Notes: a model not told the origin generated them from the letters alone. Shown: positions 8,803-17,101, counted from the first letter of the stretch. The stretch: 64,000 nt of DNA from Neobacillus jeddahensis (GCF_000612625.1 NZ_CCAS010000016.1:1-64000); one strand, 5' to 3'. Program-made: numbers and translations.

Positions 8803-9852
8803 ATGGTTCATATAAAAACAGATGAAACGGTTAAATTAATTGCAGACTTAGTGTCCATTCCGAGTCCATCCGGTAATACAAATGAGGTCATCACTTTCGT
8901 CGAAAAATTTTTAGCTGAGCTCCAAATTAAATCAGTCAGAAACCGAAAAGGTGGTTTAATTGCAACATTAGAAGGAAAAAACACAAGTAAACATCGGATG
9001 TTAACGGCCCATGTTGATACACTCGGCGCAATGGTAAAGGAAATTAAGTCAAATGGGAGATTAAAGATTGATTTGATTGGAGGATTTAAATACAACTCCA
9101 TTGAAGGAGAATACTGCCAAATTGAAACAAGCAGTGCTAAGAAATTCACAGGGACAATTTTAATGCACCAAACCTCCGTCCATGTCTATAAGGATGCTGG
9201 AAAAGCAGAACGGAATCAGGAAAATATAGAAATTCGAATCGATGAAAAAGTACATAATGCCGAAGAAGTTCGAGCACTTGGGATTGAAGTGGGCGATTTT
9301 GTTTCATTTGACCCGCGTGTGGAAGTAACGACAAGTGGCTACATTAAATCAAGACATTTGGATGATAAAGCTAGCGTTGCCATCTTGCTTCAATTAATGA
9401 AGCAAATTAAAGCAGAAAATATTACTTTACCTTATACCACACATTTTTTAATTTCCAATAATGAAGAAATTGGTTATGGTGGTAACTCGAATATCACGCC
9501 TGAAACGGTTGAATATTTAGCAGTGGATATGGGAGCGATGGGTGATGGTCAATCCACTGATGAATACACCGTTTCCATTTGTGTCAAAGATGCGAGCGGT
9601 CCCTATCACTATGGATTACGTAAACAATTAGTCCAACTTGCCGAAGAAAATAATATCGATTATAAACTAGATATTTATCCATTCTATGGCTCCGATGCCT
9701 CAGCTGCGATCCGCTCCGGTCATGATATTGTTCACGGCCTAATTGGTCCTGGAATTGATTCATCACACGCTTTCGAACGGACACACCAAGCATCAATAGA
9801 ACATACCGCAAAACTTTTATATCATTACGTCCAGTCAGACATGGTTTTATAA
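8803..9852 (+). CDS. M42 family metallo-aminopeptidase
   Basis: A 349-residue protein with the M42 dinuclear-metal signature: AHVDTLG (H70, D72), SRHLDDKAS (bridging Asp), NNEEIGYGG (catalytic and ligand Glu), a VDMG metal Asp and a C-terminal SHAFERTH His. It resembles the Bacillus YhfE group of cytosolic oligomeric aminopeptidases. ATG 8803 follows AAAGGGGG; the ATG at 8776 has no ribosome site and was discarded. A TATAAT box lies at about 8762. It is a single-gene unit. The exact peptide specificity cannot be told. Confidence 0.9.
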   Translation: MVHIKTDETVKLIADLVSIPSPSGNTNEVITFVEKFLAELQIKSVRNRKGGLIATLEGKNTSKHRMLTAHVDTLGAMVKEIKSNGRLKIDLIGGFKYNSIEGEYCQIETSSAKKFTGTILMHQTSVHVYKDAGKAERNQENIEIRIDEKVHNAEEVRALGIEVGDFVSFDPRVEVTTSGYIKSRHLDDKASVAILLQLMKQIKAENITLPYTTHFLISNNEEIGYGGNSNITPETVEYLAVDMGAMGDGQSTDEYTVSICVKDASGPYHYGLRKQLVQLAEENNIDYKLDIYPFYGSDASAAIRSGHDIVHGLIGPGIDSSHAFERTHQASIEHTAKLLYHYVQSDMVL

Positions 9853-9981
9853 GAAAGGTAAAAGCCTTCCAGCGTTGAATTAAATGGGTTAGCAACGTAA
9901 AATGTTCGTACTAGAACAATCCGGAGAAAAAAGGTACAATAAACGGGAAGTCGAATGAATTAAGATTAGGAGATGTAACAA

Positions 9982-10203
9982 ATGTTCTCTAATATAGGTG
10001 TTCCAGGATTAATTTTGATTCTAATAGTAGCCTTAGTTATCTTCGGCCCGAGTAAACTACCTGAAATTGGCCGTGCTGCTGGAAAAACAATACGTGAATT
10101 TAAAAAGGCAACTGAGGGAATTGCAGATGATTTAAAGGAAGAATTTAAAGACGATTTAAAAGACGATTTAAAAGAAGCCAAAAAAGTTGATTTAAAAAAA
10201 TAA
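9982..10203 (+). CDS. tatA: Sec-independent protein translocase subunit TatA
   Basis: A 73-residue protein: a short N-terminal membrane helix (about residues 6-22) with the [11 protein letters not shown] hinge, an amphipathic helix, and a charged C-terminus with tandem [16 protein letters not shown] repeats. TatA forms the pore that exports folded twin-arginine proteins. AGGAGATG precedes ATG 9982. No tatC is adjacent; in Bacillus some tatA genes stand alone. A dyad TGTTC-N6-GAACA lies upstream near 9902. It ends at a strong terminator. Confidence 0.93.
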   Translation: MFSNIGVPGLILILIVALVIFGPSKLPEIGRAAGKTIREFKKATEGIADDLKEEFKDDLKDDLKEAKKVDLKK

Positions 10204-10215
10204 AGTAGTGTTTCA

Positions 10216-10249
10216 TGCATCCCCTCAAATAGGGGGATGCATTTTTTAA
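10216..10249 (+). terminator. Intrinsic terminator after tatA
   Basis: TGCATCCCC (10216-10224) pairs with GGGGATGCA (10233-10241), followed by TTTTTT. Confidence 0.9.
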
Positions 10250-10258
10250 TAAGACTTT

Positions 10259-10384
10259 TTATCGTTTCGATTTTTCCGCAAATGCCTGGAATTGATTCAT
10301 TAATTTCTTTCTCGATTTTGGATTGCGAAGTAAATATGCTGCTCCTAAGCCAATAGTCGTCATCATTAAACCTTTTCGCTTCAT
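10259..10384 (-). CDS. Small basic hydrophobic protein, 41 residues
   Basis: A short ORF missing from larger-ORF predictions. ATG 10384 is preceded by AGGAGGGGG at 5 nt, one of the strongest ribosome sites in the window. The product begins MKRKGLMMTTIGLGAAYLL and continues with a basic helix (RNPKSRKK), then ends TAA. It has one short hydrophobic helix with a positive N-terminus. It resembles the many tiny Bacillus membrane peptides of unknown role. No homolog recognised. Confidence 0.6.
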   Translation of the reverse strand: MKRKGLMMTTIGLGAAYLLRNPKSRKKLMNQFQAFAEKSKR

Positions 10385-10512
10385 GGAAACCCCCTCCTAA
10401 AACTTGCTTACTACTTAAATGTTCCCTTTGCTGCCTCATTTAAAACTCGAAAATATTGACAAAACATATGGTGATTAAGTCCCTATTTACTATGGAATAA
10501 TAATCATCCGAA

Positions 10513-10558
10513 GCATAAAAAAAAGTCAATCCTAGTCTGGAACTGACTTTTTTTATGC
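10513..10558 (-). terminator. Bidirectional terminator
   Basis: An A-run then GTCA (10525-10528) pairs with TGAC (10544-10547) and a T-run; the whole stem from GCATAAAA to TTTTATGC is nearly symmetric. It closes the minus-strand secreted-protein gene and also works from the other side. Confidence 0.8.
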
Positions 10559-10565
10559 GACTTAG

Positions 10566-11114
10566 TTACTTCTTTAATTTCTCTTTCATCTGTTGATTAT
10601 GCTGTTTAGTTTGTTCTAACAATTGATTCAGCAGGGTTGCCACTTGTTTATTATCCTTTTTCTCTACTGCCAGCTTTAATTCACGATAGGTCTTCCAATG
10701 TCCCATCTTTTTCTCGCCATGCAACTTGTTTATAAACTCTTCTTTGGTGATCTTGCCTTCATCTAATTGTTTCTTTAATTCCTGCATTGTCGCCATTTTT
10801 TCTTTTTTCCATTGTTCACGTTTGGCAGCATTTTCAGGGCTCATCCATTGGCCGCGAAGATTTTTCTTTTCCTCAAGAACTTTTGTCCATTCTTCCTTTT
10901 TGTCAGGAGTATATTGATTAACCCAAGCGAGAAGCTGCTTCTCTCTTTCAGCCATCATAGCCTGCCAATCTTTATGCATCATATGATGGCGACCGCCTTC
11001 ATGACAATCACATGGTTTTTCCTCATGGTCGACAGGTATATTCATATTTGCTGCTGCAAAATTTGGCACCATGACTAATAGTGCAAAAGTAAGAAATAAC
11101 ATTTTTAGCTTCAT
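10566..11114 (-). CDS. Secreted His/Met-rich helical protein
   Basis: A 182-residue protein with a signal peptide (cleavage predicted after FAAA, near residue 22). A short segment CDCHEGGRHHMMH follows (two Cys, four His), then a highly charged, mainly helical region with coiled-coil-like Lys/Glu/Gln content. The His/Cys/Met segment near the mature N-terminus suggests metal binding outside the membrane; this is inference. ATG 11114 has AAGGAG at 6 nt. It is divergent from ndh and shares its regulatory region. No named family recognised; helical extracytoplasmic proteins of similar make-up occur in Bacillus. Confidence 0.7.
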   Translation of the reverse strand: MKLKMLFLTFALLVMVPNFAAANMNIPVDHEEKPCDCHEGGRHHMMHKDWQAMMAEREKQLLAWVNQYTPDKKEEWTKVLEEKKNLRGQWMSPENAAKREQWKKEKMATMQELKKQLDEGKITKEEFINKLHGEKKMGHWKTYRELKLAVEKKDNKQVATLLNQLLEQTKQHNQQMKEKLKK

Positions 11115-11269
11115 AACGATCTCCTTCCATTCCTTTGAAATATGTTGCTTTTTTCAGCACGAAATTATCATGCCCAGTTTGTCAAAAAAAATTTACCATT
11201 TCGACAAATATTTAGTCAAAAACCTATTGTGATGTCAATTTATTTATCGTATTCTATGAATATAGAAGA

Positions 11270-11289
11270 TATGTGAATGATTTCACATA
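11270..11289. promoter_or_regulatory. Rex/Fnr-type dyad (distal) upstream of ndh
   Basis: TATGTGAA (11270-11277), a 4-nt spacer and TTCACATA (11282-11289) form a perfect dyad. It fits TGTGA-N6-TCACA, the Fnr consensus and core of Rex sites in Bacillus. Confidence 0.65.
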
Positions 11290-11296
11290 AAAGAAA

Positions 11297-11318
11297 AGAG
11301 CATTTGCTCTAATTTTTT
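11297..11318 (+). other. Short hairpin with T-run between the two dyads
   Basis: AGAGCA (11297-11302) and TGCTCT (11305-11310) form a perfect stem with a 2-nt loop, followed by AATTTTTT. It could be a weak terminator or attenuator in the ndh upstream region. Confidence 0.4.
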
Positions 11319-11327
11319 AAAATATTA

Positions 11328-11345
11328 TTGTGAATTGATTCACAA
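11328..11345. promoter_or_regulatory. Rex-box-like dyad (proximal) upstream of ndh
   Basis: TTGTGAATTGATTCACAA is a perfect 8-bp dyad with a 2-nt centre. It matches the Rex consensus TTGTGAA-N4-TTCACAA at every defined position. It lies 43 nt before the ndh start codon. In B. subtilis ndh is repressed by the NADH sensor Rex, so the same control is likely here. Confidence 0.75.
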
Positions 11346-11387
11346 TTTAATTTAAAAAATATAAAAGGGGATTGGAGTGGAAGTTTT

Positions 11388-12611
11388 ATGAATAAGCCAA
11401 AAATTGTTATCTTAGGTGCCGGATACGGTGGAATTATGACCAGTAAGAGTCTTGAGAAGTTATTAAAATCTGGGGAAGCAGATGTTACCCTCATAAACAA
11501 ACATGAATATCATTATCTTTCAACACAGCTTCATAAAACAGGAGTTGGAACAGCAGCAGATCGCCAAATTGCCATGTCCATTCCAGAACTAATCAATCCA
11601 AGCAAAACTCATTTTGTCAAAGCTGCCGTATCCTCAGTAGATATTAATACGCAAGAGGTTCATCTAGAAGGCGGCGAGAGCATTAGCTATGATTATTTAT
11701 TAATCGCGCTTGGCTTTGAGGTAGAAACGTACGGTACTCCTGGGATTAAAGAAAATGCCTTCGAAATTCGCAGTTTTAGAACTTCAAAAGCAATTTATCA
11801 CCAAATCAATAAACAATTAAACCTATATAAGCAAGATCAAGATCCTTCTCGTCTAACCTTTGTTGTAGCTGGTGGCGGATTTACCGGCGTTGAAATGCTT
11901 GGCGAATTAGCTGACGGTCTTCCAAACTTATGTAAAGAGCACAATGTTCCATTTGAAAAAGTTAAAATTGTTGCCATTGAGGCTGCACCATCTGTGATTC
12001 CATTTTTTCCAAAGCAGTCCATTCAATATACAACTGAGGTACTTGAAAAGCTAAATGTCGAATTGATTACGGGGAAGAAAATTCTCGAATGTACACCTGA
12101 AAAAGTGGTACTTGAAAATAATATAGAAGTTCGCACACGGACACTCATTTGGTCATGTGGTGTAAAAGGAAACACAATTGTTCATAATTGGGGCTTACCA
12201 ATTGTGAGAGGAAAAATAGCAGTTGAGGCTGATCTTCGTGTAAAAAACATGAAAAACGTTTTTAGCATTGGCGACTGCTCTATCTTCATGAAGGATGAAA
12301 AGAATGCTTTAGCGCCGACTGCACAGGTCGCCCTCCAACAAGCACCTGTTTGTGCGAAAAATATTGTCGCTGCACTACGTGGAGAATCCTTAACAGCATT
12401 TGAATATCATCACAAAGGTTCTGTAGCATCGATCGGACTGAAAGCTGGTGTAGGTAAAGTAGGGAATGTACGCTTATCTGGTCTTATTGGGGCCTTTATG
12501 AAACTCGTTATTGAGGCTCGCTACCTCTTTAATCTAGGTGGCCCAGCACTGATCATTAAACAACATTTTGGTGTAAACCGTGAACCGCTTAAAGTAACAG
12601 CAAAACAATAA
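11388..12611 (+). CDS. ndh: Type II NADH:quinone dehydrogenase
   Basis: A 407-residue flavoprotein with two Rossmann folds: FAD-binding GAGYGG at residues 8-13, NAD-binding VVAGGGFTGVE around residues 160-170, and an FAD-site FSIGDCS near residue 303. The C-terminal region is amphipathic, as expected for a peripheral membrane NDH-2. It passes electrons from NADH to menaquinone without pumping protons. It is closer to the YumB group than to the shorter Ndh by recollection of the N-terminus. GGAGTGG precedes ATG 11388. Two Rex/Fnr-type dyads upstream suggest redox control. Confidence 0.9.
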   Translation: MNKPKIVILGAGYGGIMTSKSLEKLLKSGEADVTLINKHEYHYLSTQLHKTGVGTAADRQIAMSIPELINPSKTHFVKAAVSSVDINTQEVHLEGGESISYDYLLIALGFEVETYGTPGIKENAFEIRSFRTSKAIYHQINKQLNLYKQDQDPSRLTFVVAGGGFTGVEMLGELADGLPNLCKEHNVPFEKVKIVAIEAAPSVIPFFPKQSIQYTTEVLEKLNVELITGKKILECTPEKVVLENNIEVRTRTLIWSCGVKGNTIVHNWGLPIVRGKIAVEADLRVKNMKNVFSIGDCSIFMKDEKNALAPTAQVALQQAPVCAKNIVAALRGESLTAFEYHHKGSVASIGLKAGVGKVGNVRLSGLIGAFMKLVIEARYLFNLGGPALIIKQHFGVNREPLKVTAKQ

Positions 12612-12692
12612 CATCACCTTGCTTATTTCCCTAGCAGTAGGACATCCCTCCCCCTACTTGCTATTTGTATAAATATATTGCTATAAACTTAT

Positions 12693-12749
12693 GTCTTAAA
12701 TCCCCCAATTTAAGACGAAACCCCCATTCCATATAGGGATGGGGGTTTT
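12693..12749 (+). terminator. Tandem hairpins ending in a terminator after ndh
   Basis: GTCTTAAAT (12693-12701) pairs with ATTTAAGAC (12708-12716). A second stem AACCCCCAT (12719-12727) pairs with ATGGGGGTT (12739-12747), followed by TT. The second is the likely terminator. Confidence 0.75.
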
Positions 12750-12825
12750 CATGCTGACTTATAAAGAAGTGAAACCTACTTACACTAGGGAGATTGAAAT
12801 CTACCTTTAAAGTCAAAATCATGCT

Positions 12826-12862
12826 AAGCTATTCCTGCTTATCAGGGATAGCTTGTCTTTTT
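12826..12862 (+). terminator. Terminator at the ABC permease 3' end
   Basis: AAGCTAT and CCTG pair with CAGG and ATAGCTT (12826-12854), then GTCTTTTTAA. The T-run faces the plus strand, so it protects the convergent ABC operon from read-through. Confidence 0.65.
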
Positions 12863-13841
12863 AATAAACATCCTTTTTCGTAAAGGCAATAAAAGAAACC
12901 ACTAAAGCAGCAATCCACCAAATAATTAAGACCATCATGGAAAATGAAAGATTCATTCCTTCAATAGGAGGAGCGGTTCCTTTCATATAATCAGTTAATC
13001 GTAAATTCACCATAAAAAAGTATTTAGCTGATTCCCATGAGGACACCATATTATTTAGAATGGCTCCTGAAATGAGAGCGGCTAGCATCACGCCCATTCC
13101 TGCAGCCGTACTACGAATTAAAACTGACAGCATGAAGGACAACGTACCTACGACAATTGCCACAAACCATACAAGCCCAAAATCCATCAATAAGAACTTC
13201 CATTGGCTTAATAACTTTACTTCAGAGGTATTTAATCCAGTATCTGTCACATTAAAGCCTGTTAATATTGGCGCTCCCCAGCCTTTGTATCCAAACACTA
13301 CTCCTGATATCAAATAGGAAAGGACTCCCGCTATTGCTATGATTAAAGAAATGGCTAAGCAAAGGGTAATATATTTACTTAAGAGAACCTTCCACCTTTT
13401 CACCGGTCTCGTCAACAATAGTTTAATTGAACCAAGACTATGCTCAGAGGAAACCAAATCACTTGCGATGACCATAACCATTAAAGGAATAAATAAATCG
13501 ATTGAGCTTTCCAAAAAGATTCGGATGAAAGTTGGTGCACCTGGTTCTGATGGATTAATATCATGGTCGAGATAATATTGTTGCTGCTGCAGTGAAATTT
13601 GCAGTTGCTTTTTCCATTCATCTGAAATTCGACTACTACTTAATCGATTCGTTGTATCAACAATTTGCTGTTGTAATGTCGTCCGCCAATCACTTGTCCC
13701 TAATTTTTCACGTTGTGTTTCAACTTGTTTATATTGTGCATATGTAAATAGAATTACCAAAACTCCTATGATCAGGGCAATAACGACAAGTCGCTTTTTA
13801 GCAATTAGCTTCATCATTTCATTTTGTATAAGTCTATTCAA
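12861..13841 (-). CDS. ABC-2 type transporter permease
   Basis: A membrane protein with a first helix at about residues 20-38, a large extracytoplasmic loop, then five further membrane segments: the ABC-2/BcrB-like arrangement. The TTG at 13841 is preferred because AGGTGG lies 8 nt upstream and it overlaps the ATPase stop by 8 nt; the longest ORF begins at GTG 13853. It pairs with the ATPase gene just upstream as an exporter. Substrate unknown; relatives export antibiotics, lipids or sodium. Confidence 0.85.
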   Translation of the reverse strand: MNRLIQNEMMKLIAKKRLVVIALIIGVLVILFTYAQYKQVETQREKLGTSDWRTTLQQQIVDTTNRLSSSRISDEWKKQLQISLQQQQYYLDHDINPSEPGAPTFIRIFLESSIDLFIPLMVMVIASDLVSSEHSLGSIKLLLTRPVKRWKVLLSKYITLCLAISLIIAIAGVLSYLISGVVFGYKGWGAPILTGFNVTDTGLNTSEVKLLSQWKFLLMDFGLVWFVAIVVGTLSFMLSVLIRSTAAGMGVMLAALISGAILNNMVSSWESAKYFFMVNLRLTDYMKGTAPPIEGMNLSFSMMVLIIWWIAALVVSFIAFTKKDVY

Positions 13842-14748
13842 TGGTGTCACCACCTGTCAATTCAAGGAATAAATCTTCAAGCACTGGCATTTTCCGATAG
13901 ATTTCGGTAACAGATACACCAGCTTTGACCAATTGTTTATTCCATTCTGGTGTTTTCTGCTCATCAAATTCCGTCAACAGCGTTCCATCTTCCATTTCTT
14001 CAATGGACGTGAAGGAACTAAGAACTTGCTTACCTTTTTCTAATGGAGATATACGCCAGACTACTCGCTCACGATTGGCTAACAGCTGTTGAACGGTATC
14101 AATCCGAACAATTGTCCCCCTAGAGATAATTGCCACACGATCACATAATAATTGAATTTCACTCAATAAATGACTCGAAACAAGGACACTTAGGCCTTCC
14201 TCTTCAGCAAGAAATCGGATAAATTGCCGCATTTCCCGAATTCCCGCAGGGTCTAATCCATTTGTTGGTTCATCTAGAATTAACACCTTGGGTCTACCTA
14301 ATAAGGCTTGGGCAATTCCTAATCGTTGTCTCATCCCCAATGAGTAAGTTTTCACCTTGTCATGAATGCGGTCAGAAAGACCAACTAGCTCCGTAACCTC
14401 TTTGATCCGCTCTTCCCCAATTCCGTCAATCATGCGAGCGAAATGTAACAAATTGTTATAACCAGATAAATATGGATACAATTCTGGATTTTCAACAATG
14501 CATCCAAGGTTATTCATCGCCTCTTGAAATTGCTCTTCGACGTTGTAGTCACAAATGCGAATGCTGCCTGCCGTTGGCTTTATTAGTCCTACCAACATAC
14601 GGATCGTTGTCGTCTTCCCTGCGCCATTGGGTCCTAAGAAACCAAATACTTCCCCTTCGCGTAAATCAAACGTTAAACCCTTAATAATTTCTCGTTTACC
14701 AATGACTTTTTTTAAATTTTTGACCGCTAATGTAATTTTTTTCTCCAT
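13834..14748 (-). CDS. ABC transporter ATP-binding protein (exporter, BcrA/CcmA type)
   Basis: A 304-residue ATPase with Walker A GPNGAGKTT, Q-loop region, ABC signature YSLGMRQR, Walker B ILDEPTNGLDP and switch His in SSHLL. A C-terminal regulatory extension of about 90 residues is typical of drug and bacteriocin exporters. ATG 14748 has AGGAGAGG at 6 nt. It lies 13 nt downstream of the GDSL hydrolase gene and overlaps the permease, so the three form one operon. Confidence 0.9.
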   Translation of the reverse strand: MEKKITLAVKNLKKVIGKREIIKGLTFDLREGEVFGFLGPNGAGKTTTIRMLVGLIKPTAGSIRICDYNVEEQFQEAMNNLGCIVENPELYPYLSGYNNLLHFARMIDGIGEERIKEVTELVGLSDRIHDKVKTYSLGMRQRLGIAQALLGRPKVLILDEPTNGLDPAGIREMRQFIRFLAEEEGLSVLVSSHLLSEIQLLCDRVAIISRGTIVRIDTVQQLLANRERVVWRISPLEKGKQVLSSFTSIEEMEDGTLLTEFDEQKTPEWNKQLVKAGVSVTEIYRKMPVLEDLFLELTGGDTIE

Positions 14749-14761
14749 CTATATCCTCTCC

Positions 14762-15538
14762 TTACCAGGTGAGCAATGAGGCCACCCGTTCAGCAATTAA
14801 CCGGTACCCTTTAGAATTCGGATGAAACTTGTCAGAATAAAGGTAATCATTTACTTTTAACTCAAATAAGTCAAAGGTTGGCACAAACACAATTTTGGGA
14901 TAGGCGGCACTAATTTCTGCACTGTCATAATTCCAGTGACGGACCACCTTCGACATTTCTTTTCCTTGGTCTAACTCAATAAATGGATTATACAAACCAA
15001 TGAAAAATACATTGGCATTACTATTATTCTTACGAATTTGATCAAAAATAAATTTTAGATTGTCTAGATAATCTTTTTCAATTGCAGCAATATCCTCTGT
15101 AGCAAAATCTTCTAATCCTTGCCCGCCACGAAACAAATCATTACCGCCAATAGTTACTAACACCAAATCAGCCTTTTTAATTTGCCTGCCGACCTCCGTT
15201 TGTTGAACTTGTTTCCGCAATTGATCGGATCTTTGACCATTTATTCCAAGGTTTGTCAGTTGAACAGGACGCTTTGTCTTTTCCTTGATTTCATCCATCA
15301 AGACACCGACATACCCTTTTCCTGTCTCATCACCTGTACCTCTCGTTAATGAATCACCTAAGGCTACAATCGTTATTCCTTTTTTGTTTTCAATCTTCTC
15401 GTTTACAAGCTTGGTAGTCGGAACTTTCTCTGGTTGCCCTGCATAATATTCACCAACTGCCCATCCCAGTCCGAGTAGCCAGATGAGGCAAAATAATGCG
15501 GCAACGACAGTGATGGAACGAATGGTATTCTTGTTCAT
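14762..15538 (-). CDS. SGNH/GDSL-family hydrolase, membrane-anchored
   Basis: A 258-residue protein with one N-terminal membrane helix, then the SGNH blocks: ALGDSLTRGTG (nucleophile Ser), an LGINGQRS block, GGNDLF (block III Asn) and DKFHPNSKGY (catalytic Asp and His). Such enzymes are extracytoplasmic esterases or lipases. ATG 15538 follows AAAGGA at 9 nt; the ATG at 15547 overlaps that site. It is the first gene of an operon with an ABC exporter, so a link between lipid or cell-wall ester metabolism and the exporter is possible but inferred. Confidence 0.87.
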   Translation of the reverse strand: MNKNTIRSITVVAALFCLIWLLGLGWAVGEYYAGQPEKVPTTKLVNEKIENKKGITIVALGDSLTRGTGDETGKGYVGVLMDEIKEKTKRPVQLTNLGINGQRSDQLRKQVQQTEVGRQIKKADLVLVTIGGNDLFRGGQGLEDFATEDIAAIEKDYLDNLKFIFDQIRKNNSNANVFFIGLYNPFIELDQGKEMSKVVRHWNYDSAEISAAYPKIVFVPTFDLFELKVNDYLYSDKFHPNSKGYRLIAERVASLLTW

Positions 15539-15756
15539 GAACAACATCCTTTCTGGCCTTTTCTATTATTTAATCATAGTTAACTGGCAAATCAAACTTT
15601 CAATGACCTGTCTTGGCGATAATTTCATAAAGGTTCAATAAATGTTAACTTTTTCAAATAAATCCTTCCGTATGAAATGGTGAAATGAATTCTAGTAGTT
15701 AAATCCCCACATACCTCATATGAATCAATTTCATAACCAGCAGAACTATTCTTCAC

Positions 15757-15791
15757 AAAAAAGCCGATCTCCCCTCAAGGAAATCGGCTTT
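15757..15791 (-). terminator. Intrinsic terminator of hmp
   Basis: AAAGCCGAT (15760-15768) pairs with ATCGGCTTT (15783-15791). On the minus strand the stem is followed by a T-run (the A-run at 15757-15762). Confidence 0.85.
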
Positions 15792-15799
15792 AAGTGATT

Positions 15800-17014
15800 C
15801 TATTCTTCTAAATTACCCATTGGGCCAAAGAACTCAAAGTGAATTCTGTCATCATTTACTCCTAAAGCTTTTAATGAACGATTCATTGCTTTCATAAATG
15901 GAACTGGTCCACAGAAATAAAATTCTCCCTCTTCAATGGAAGTTCTTTCTTTTAACCATTCAGTAGTGATATACCCTTCCACATCAAAACGGTCATTTAC
16001 ACGATCCTCTTCTGTAGGTGAATCATAAAAGAAAAAGGATTGAACATGATCAAGTCTTGATAATTCTTCTACTTCATCTCTAAGTGCATGAACATTCCCA
16101 TTTGCTGCCGCATGAACAAAGGTAACCTTACGACCTGGTTGAATGTCTACAACTGTTTTTAACATACTCATCATCGGTGTTAAACCAACCCCACCACTTA
16201 ACAAAACAAGCGGGTTATTTTTCTTCGTATCCAGTACAAAATCACCGGCAGGAGCACTTATTTTCACAATATCTCCTTCATTTAAACCATCATGTAAATA
16301 ATTTGATACAATTCCATCCGGATTCATCGGCTGAGCTTCTCGTTTTACACTGATTCGGTAATAATCTTTCCCAGGGGCATCTGAGAGACTATATTGACGA
16401 ATATGTGTGAATTTCTCCCCCTCAATTTCCAGTTTTATACTAATATACTGCCCAGGGATAAAACCTGCGATTGTCCCGTTATCTTCAGGCTTAAGGTAGA
16501 AGGATGTAATAACATCACTTTCGATCACTTTTCGATCAACGATAAAATTACGGAAGCCATTCCAACCTCCCTCTTGATTTGTTGCTTCGTCATACATTTC
16601 TGCTTCCACGCTGATGAAAGCATCAGCAATCATGTTATAGGCTTGGGCCCAGGCATCAATAATTTCATCCGTTGCAGCATCACCTAATACCTCTTTAATC
16701 GCTAGTAAGAGATGCTTTCCAACGATTGGGTAATGCTCGGGCTTTATGCCAAGACTTCTATGTTTATGGGCAATTTGTTTTACGACCGGAAGTATGGCTT
16801 CAAGCTGATCTATATACATCGCCGCAGCATAAACGGTTCCTGCAAGTGCTTTTTGTTGTCTACCTTGTTTCTGATTAGCATGGTTAAATATATTTAATAG
16901 CTCAGGATGGTTACCAAACATTAGCTGATAAAAGCGAGTGGTAATCTTTTCTCCGTGTTCTTCAAGAACGGGTACAGTTGATTTAATGATGTCAATTGTG
17001 TGTTGATTTAACAA
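15800..17014 (-). CDS. hmp: Flavohemoglobin (nitric oxide dioxygenase)
   Basis: A 404-residue protein in three domains: globin (about 1-138, with the proximal heme His in the IAHKHRSLGI motif), FAD-binding barrel (RQYSLSDAPGKDYYRIS) and NAD-binding domain (LLSGGVGLTPMMSML; C-terminal FEFFGP). It detoxifies nitric oxide to nitrate using O2 and NADPH. TTG 17014 is chosen because AAGGAG is 8 nt upstream and the resulting start MLNQHTIDIIK matches B. subtilis Hmp; the GTG at 17023 overlaps the ribosome site. Dyads upstream suggest redox or NO control. Confidence 0.93.
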   Translation of the reverse strand: MLNQHTIDIIKSTVPVLEEHGEKITTRFYQLMFGNHPELLNIFNHANQKQGRQQKALAGTVYAAAMYIDQLEAILPVVKQIAHKHRSLGIKPEHYPIVGKHLLLAIKEVLGDAATDEIIDAWAQAYNMIADAFISVEAEMYDEATNQEGGWNGFRNFIVDRKVIESDVITSFYLKPEDNGTIAGFIPGQYISIKLEIEGEKFTHIRQYSLSDAPGKDYYRISVKREAQPMNPDGIVSNYLHDGLNEGDIVKISAPAGDFVLDTKKNNPLVLLSGGVGLTPMMSMLKTVVDIQPGRKVTFVHAAANGNVHALRDEVEELSRLDHVQSFFFYDSPTEEDRVNDRFDVEGYITTEWLKERTSIEEGEFYFCGPVPFMKAMNRSLKALGVNDDRIHFEFFGPMGNLEE

Positions 17015-17040
17015 ACTAAACACTCCTTATGATGTTTTTT

Positions 17041-17054
17041 ACTATGAACATAGT
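17041..17054. promoter_or_regulatory. Perfect dyad ACTATGAACATAGT upstream of hmp
   Basis: The two 6-bp arms are exact with a 2-nt centre, 27 nt before the hmp start codon. This position suits a repressor site. NsrR and ResD control hmp in B. subtilis, but I cannot assign the site to either. Confidence 0.4.
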
Positions 17055-17085
17055 GTTTATTATATGGAATTAAACACAGCAAATA

Positions 17086-17101
17086 AGTGATTCAAATCAC
17101 A
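17086..17101. promoter_or_regulatory. Fnr/Rex-like site upstream of hmp
   Basis: Read on the minus strand it is TGTGATTTGAATCACT, matching TGTGA-N6-TCACA at nine of ten positions. It lies about 72 nt upstream of the hmp start codon and is the same type as the pair before ndh. Confidence 0.45.

Noticed and set aside
8808..9149. 113-codon minus-strand ORF
   Set aside because: Antisense shadow of the M42 peptidase gene.
9966..10439. 157-codon minus-strand ORF over tatA
   Set aside because: It is antisense to tatA (giving a [12 protein letters not shown] false repeat) and crosses a strong terminator. The real minus-strand gene here is the 41-residue ORF at 10259-10384.
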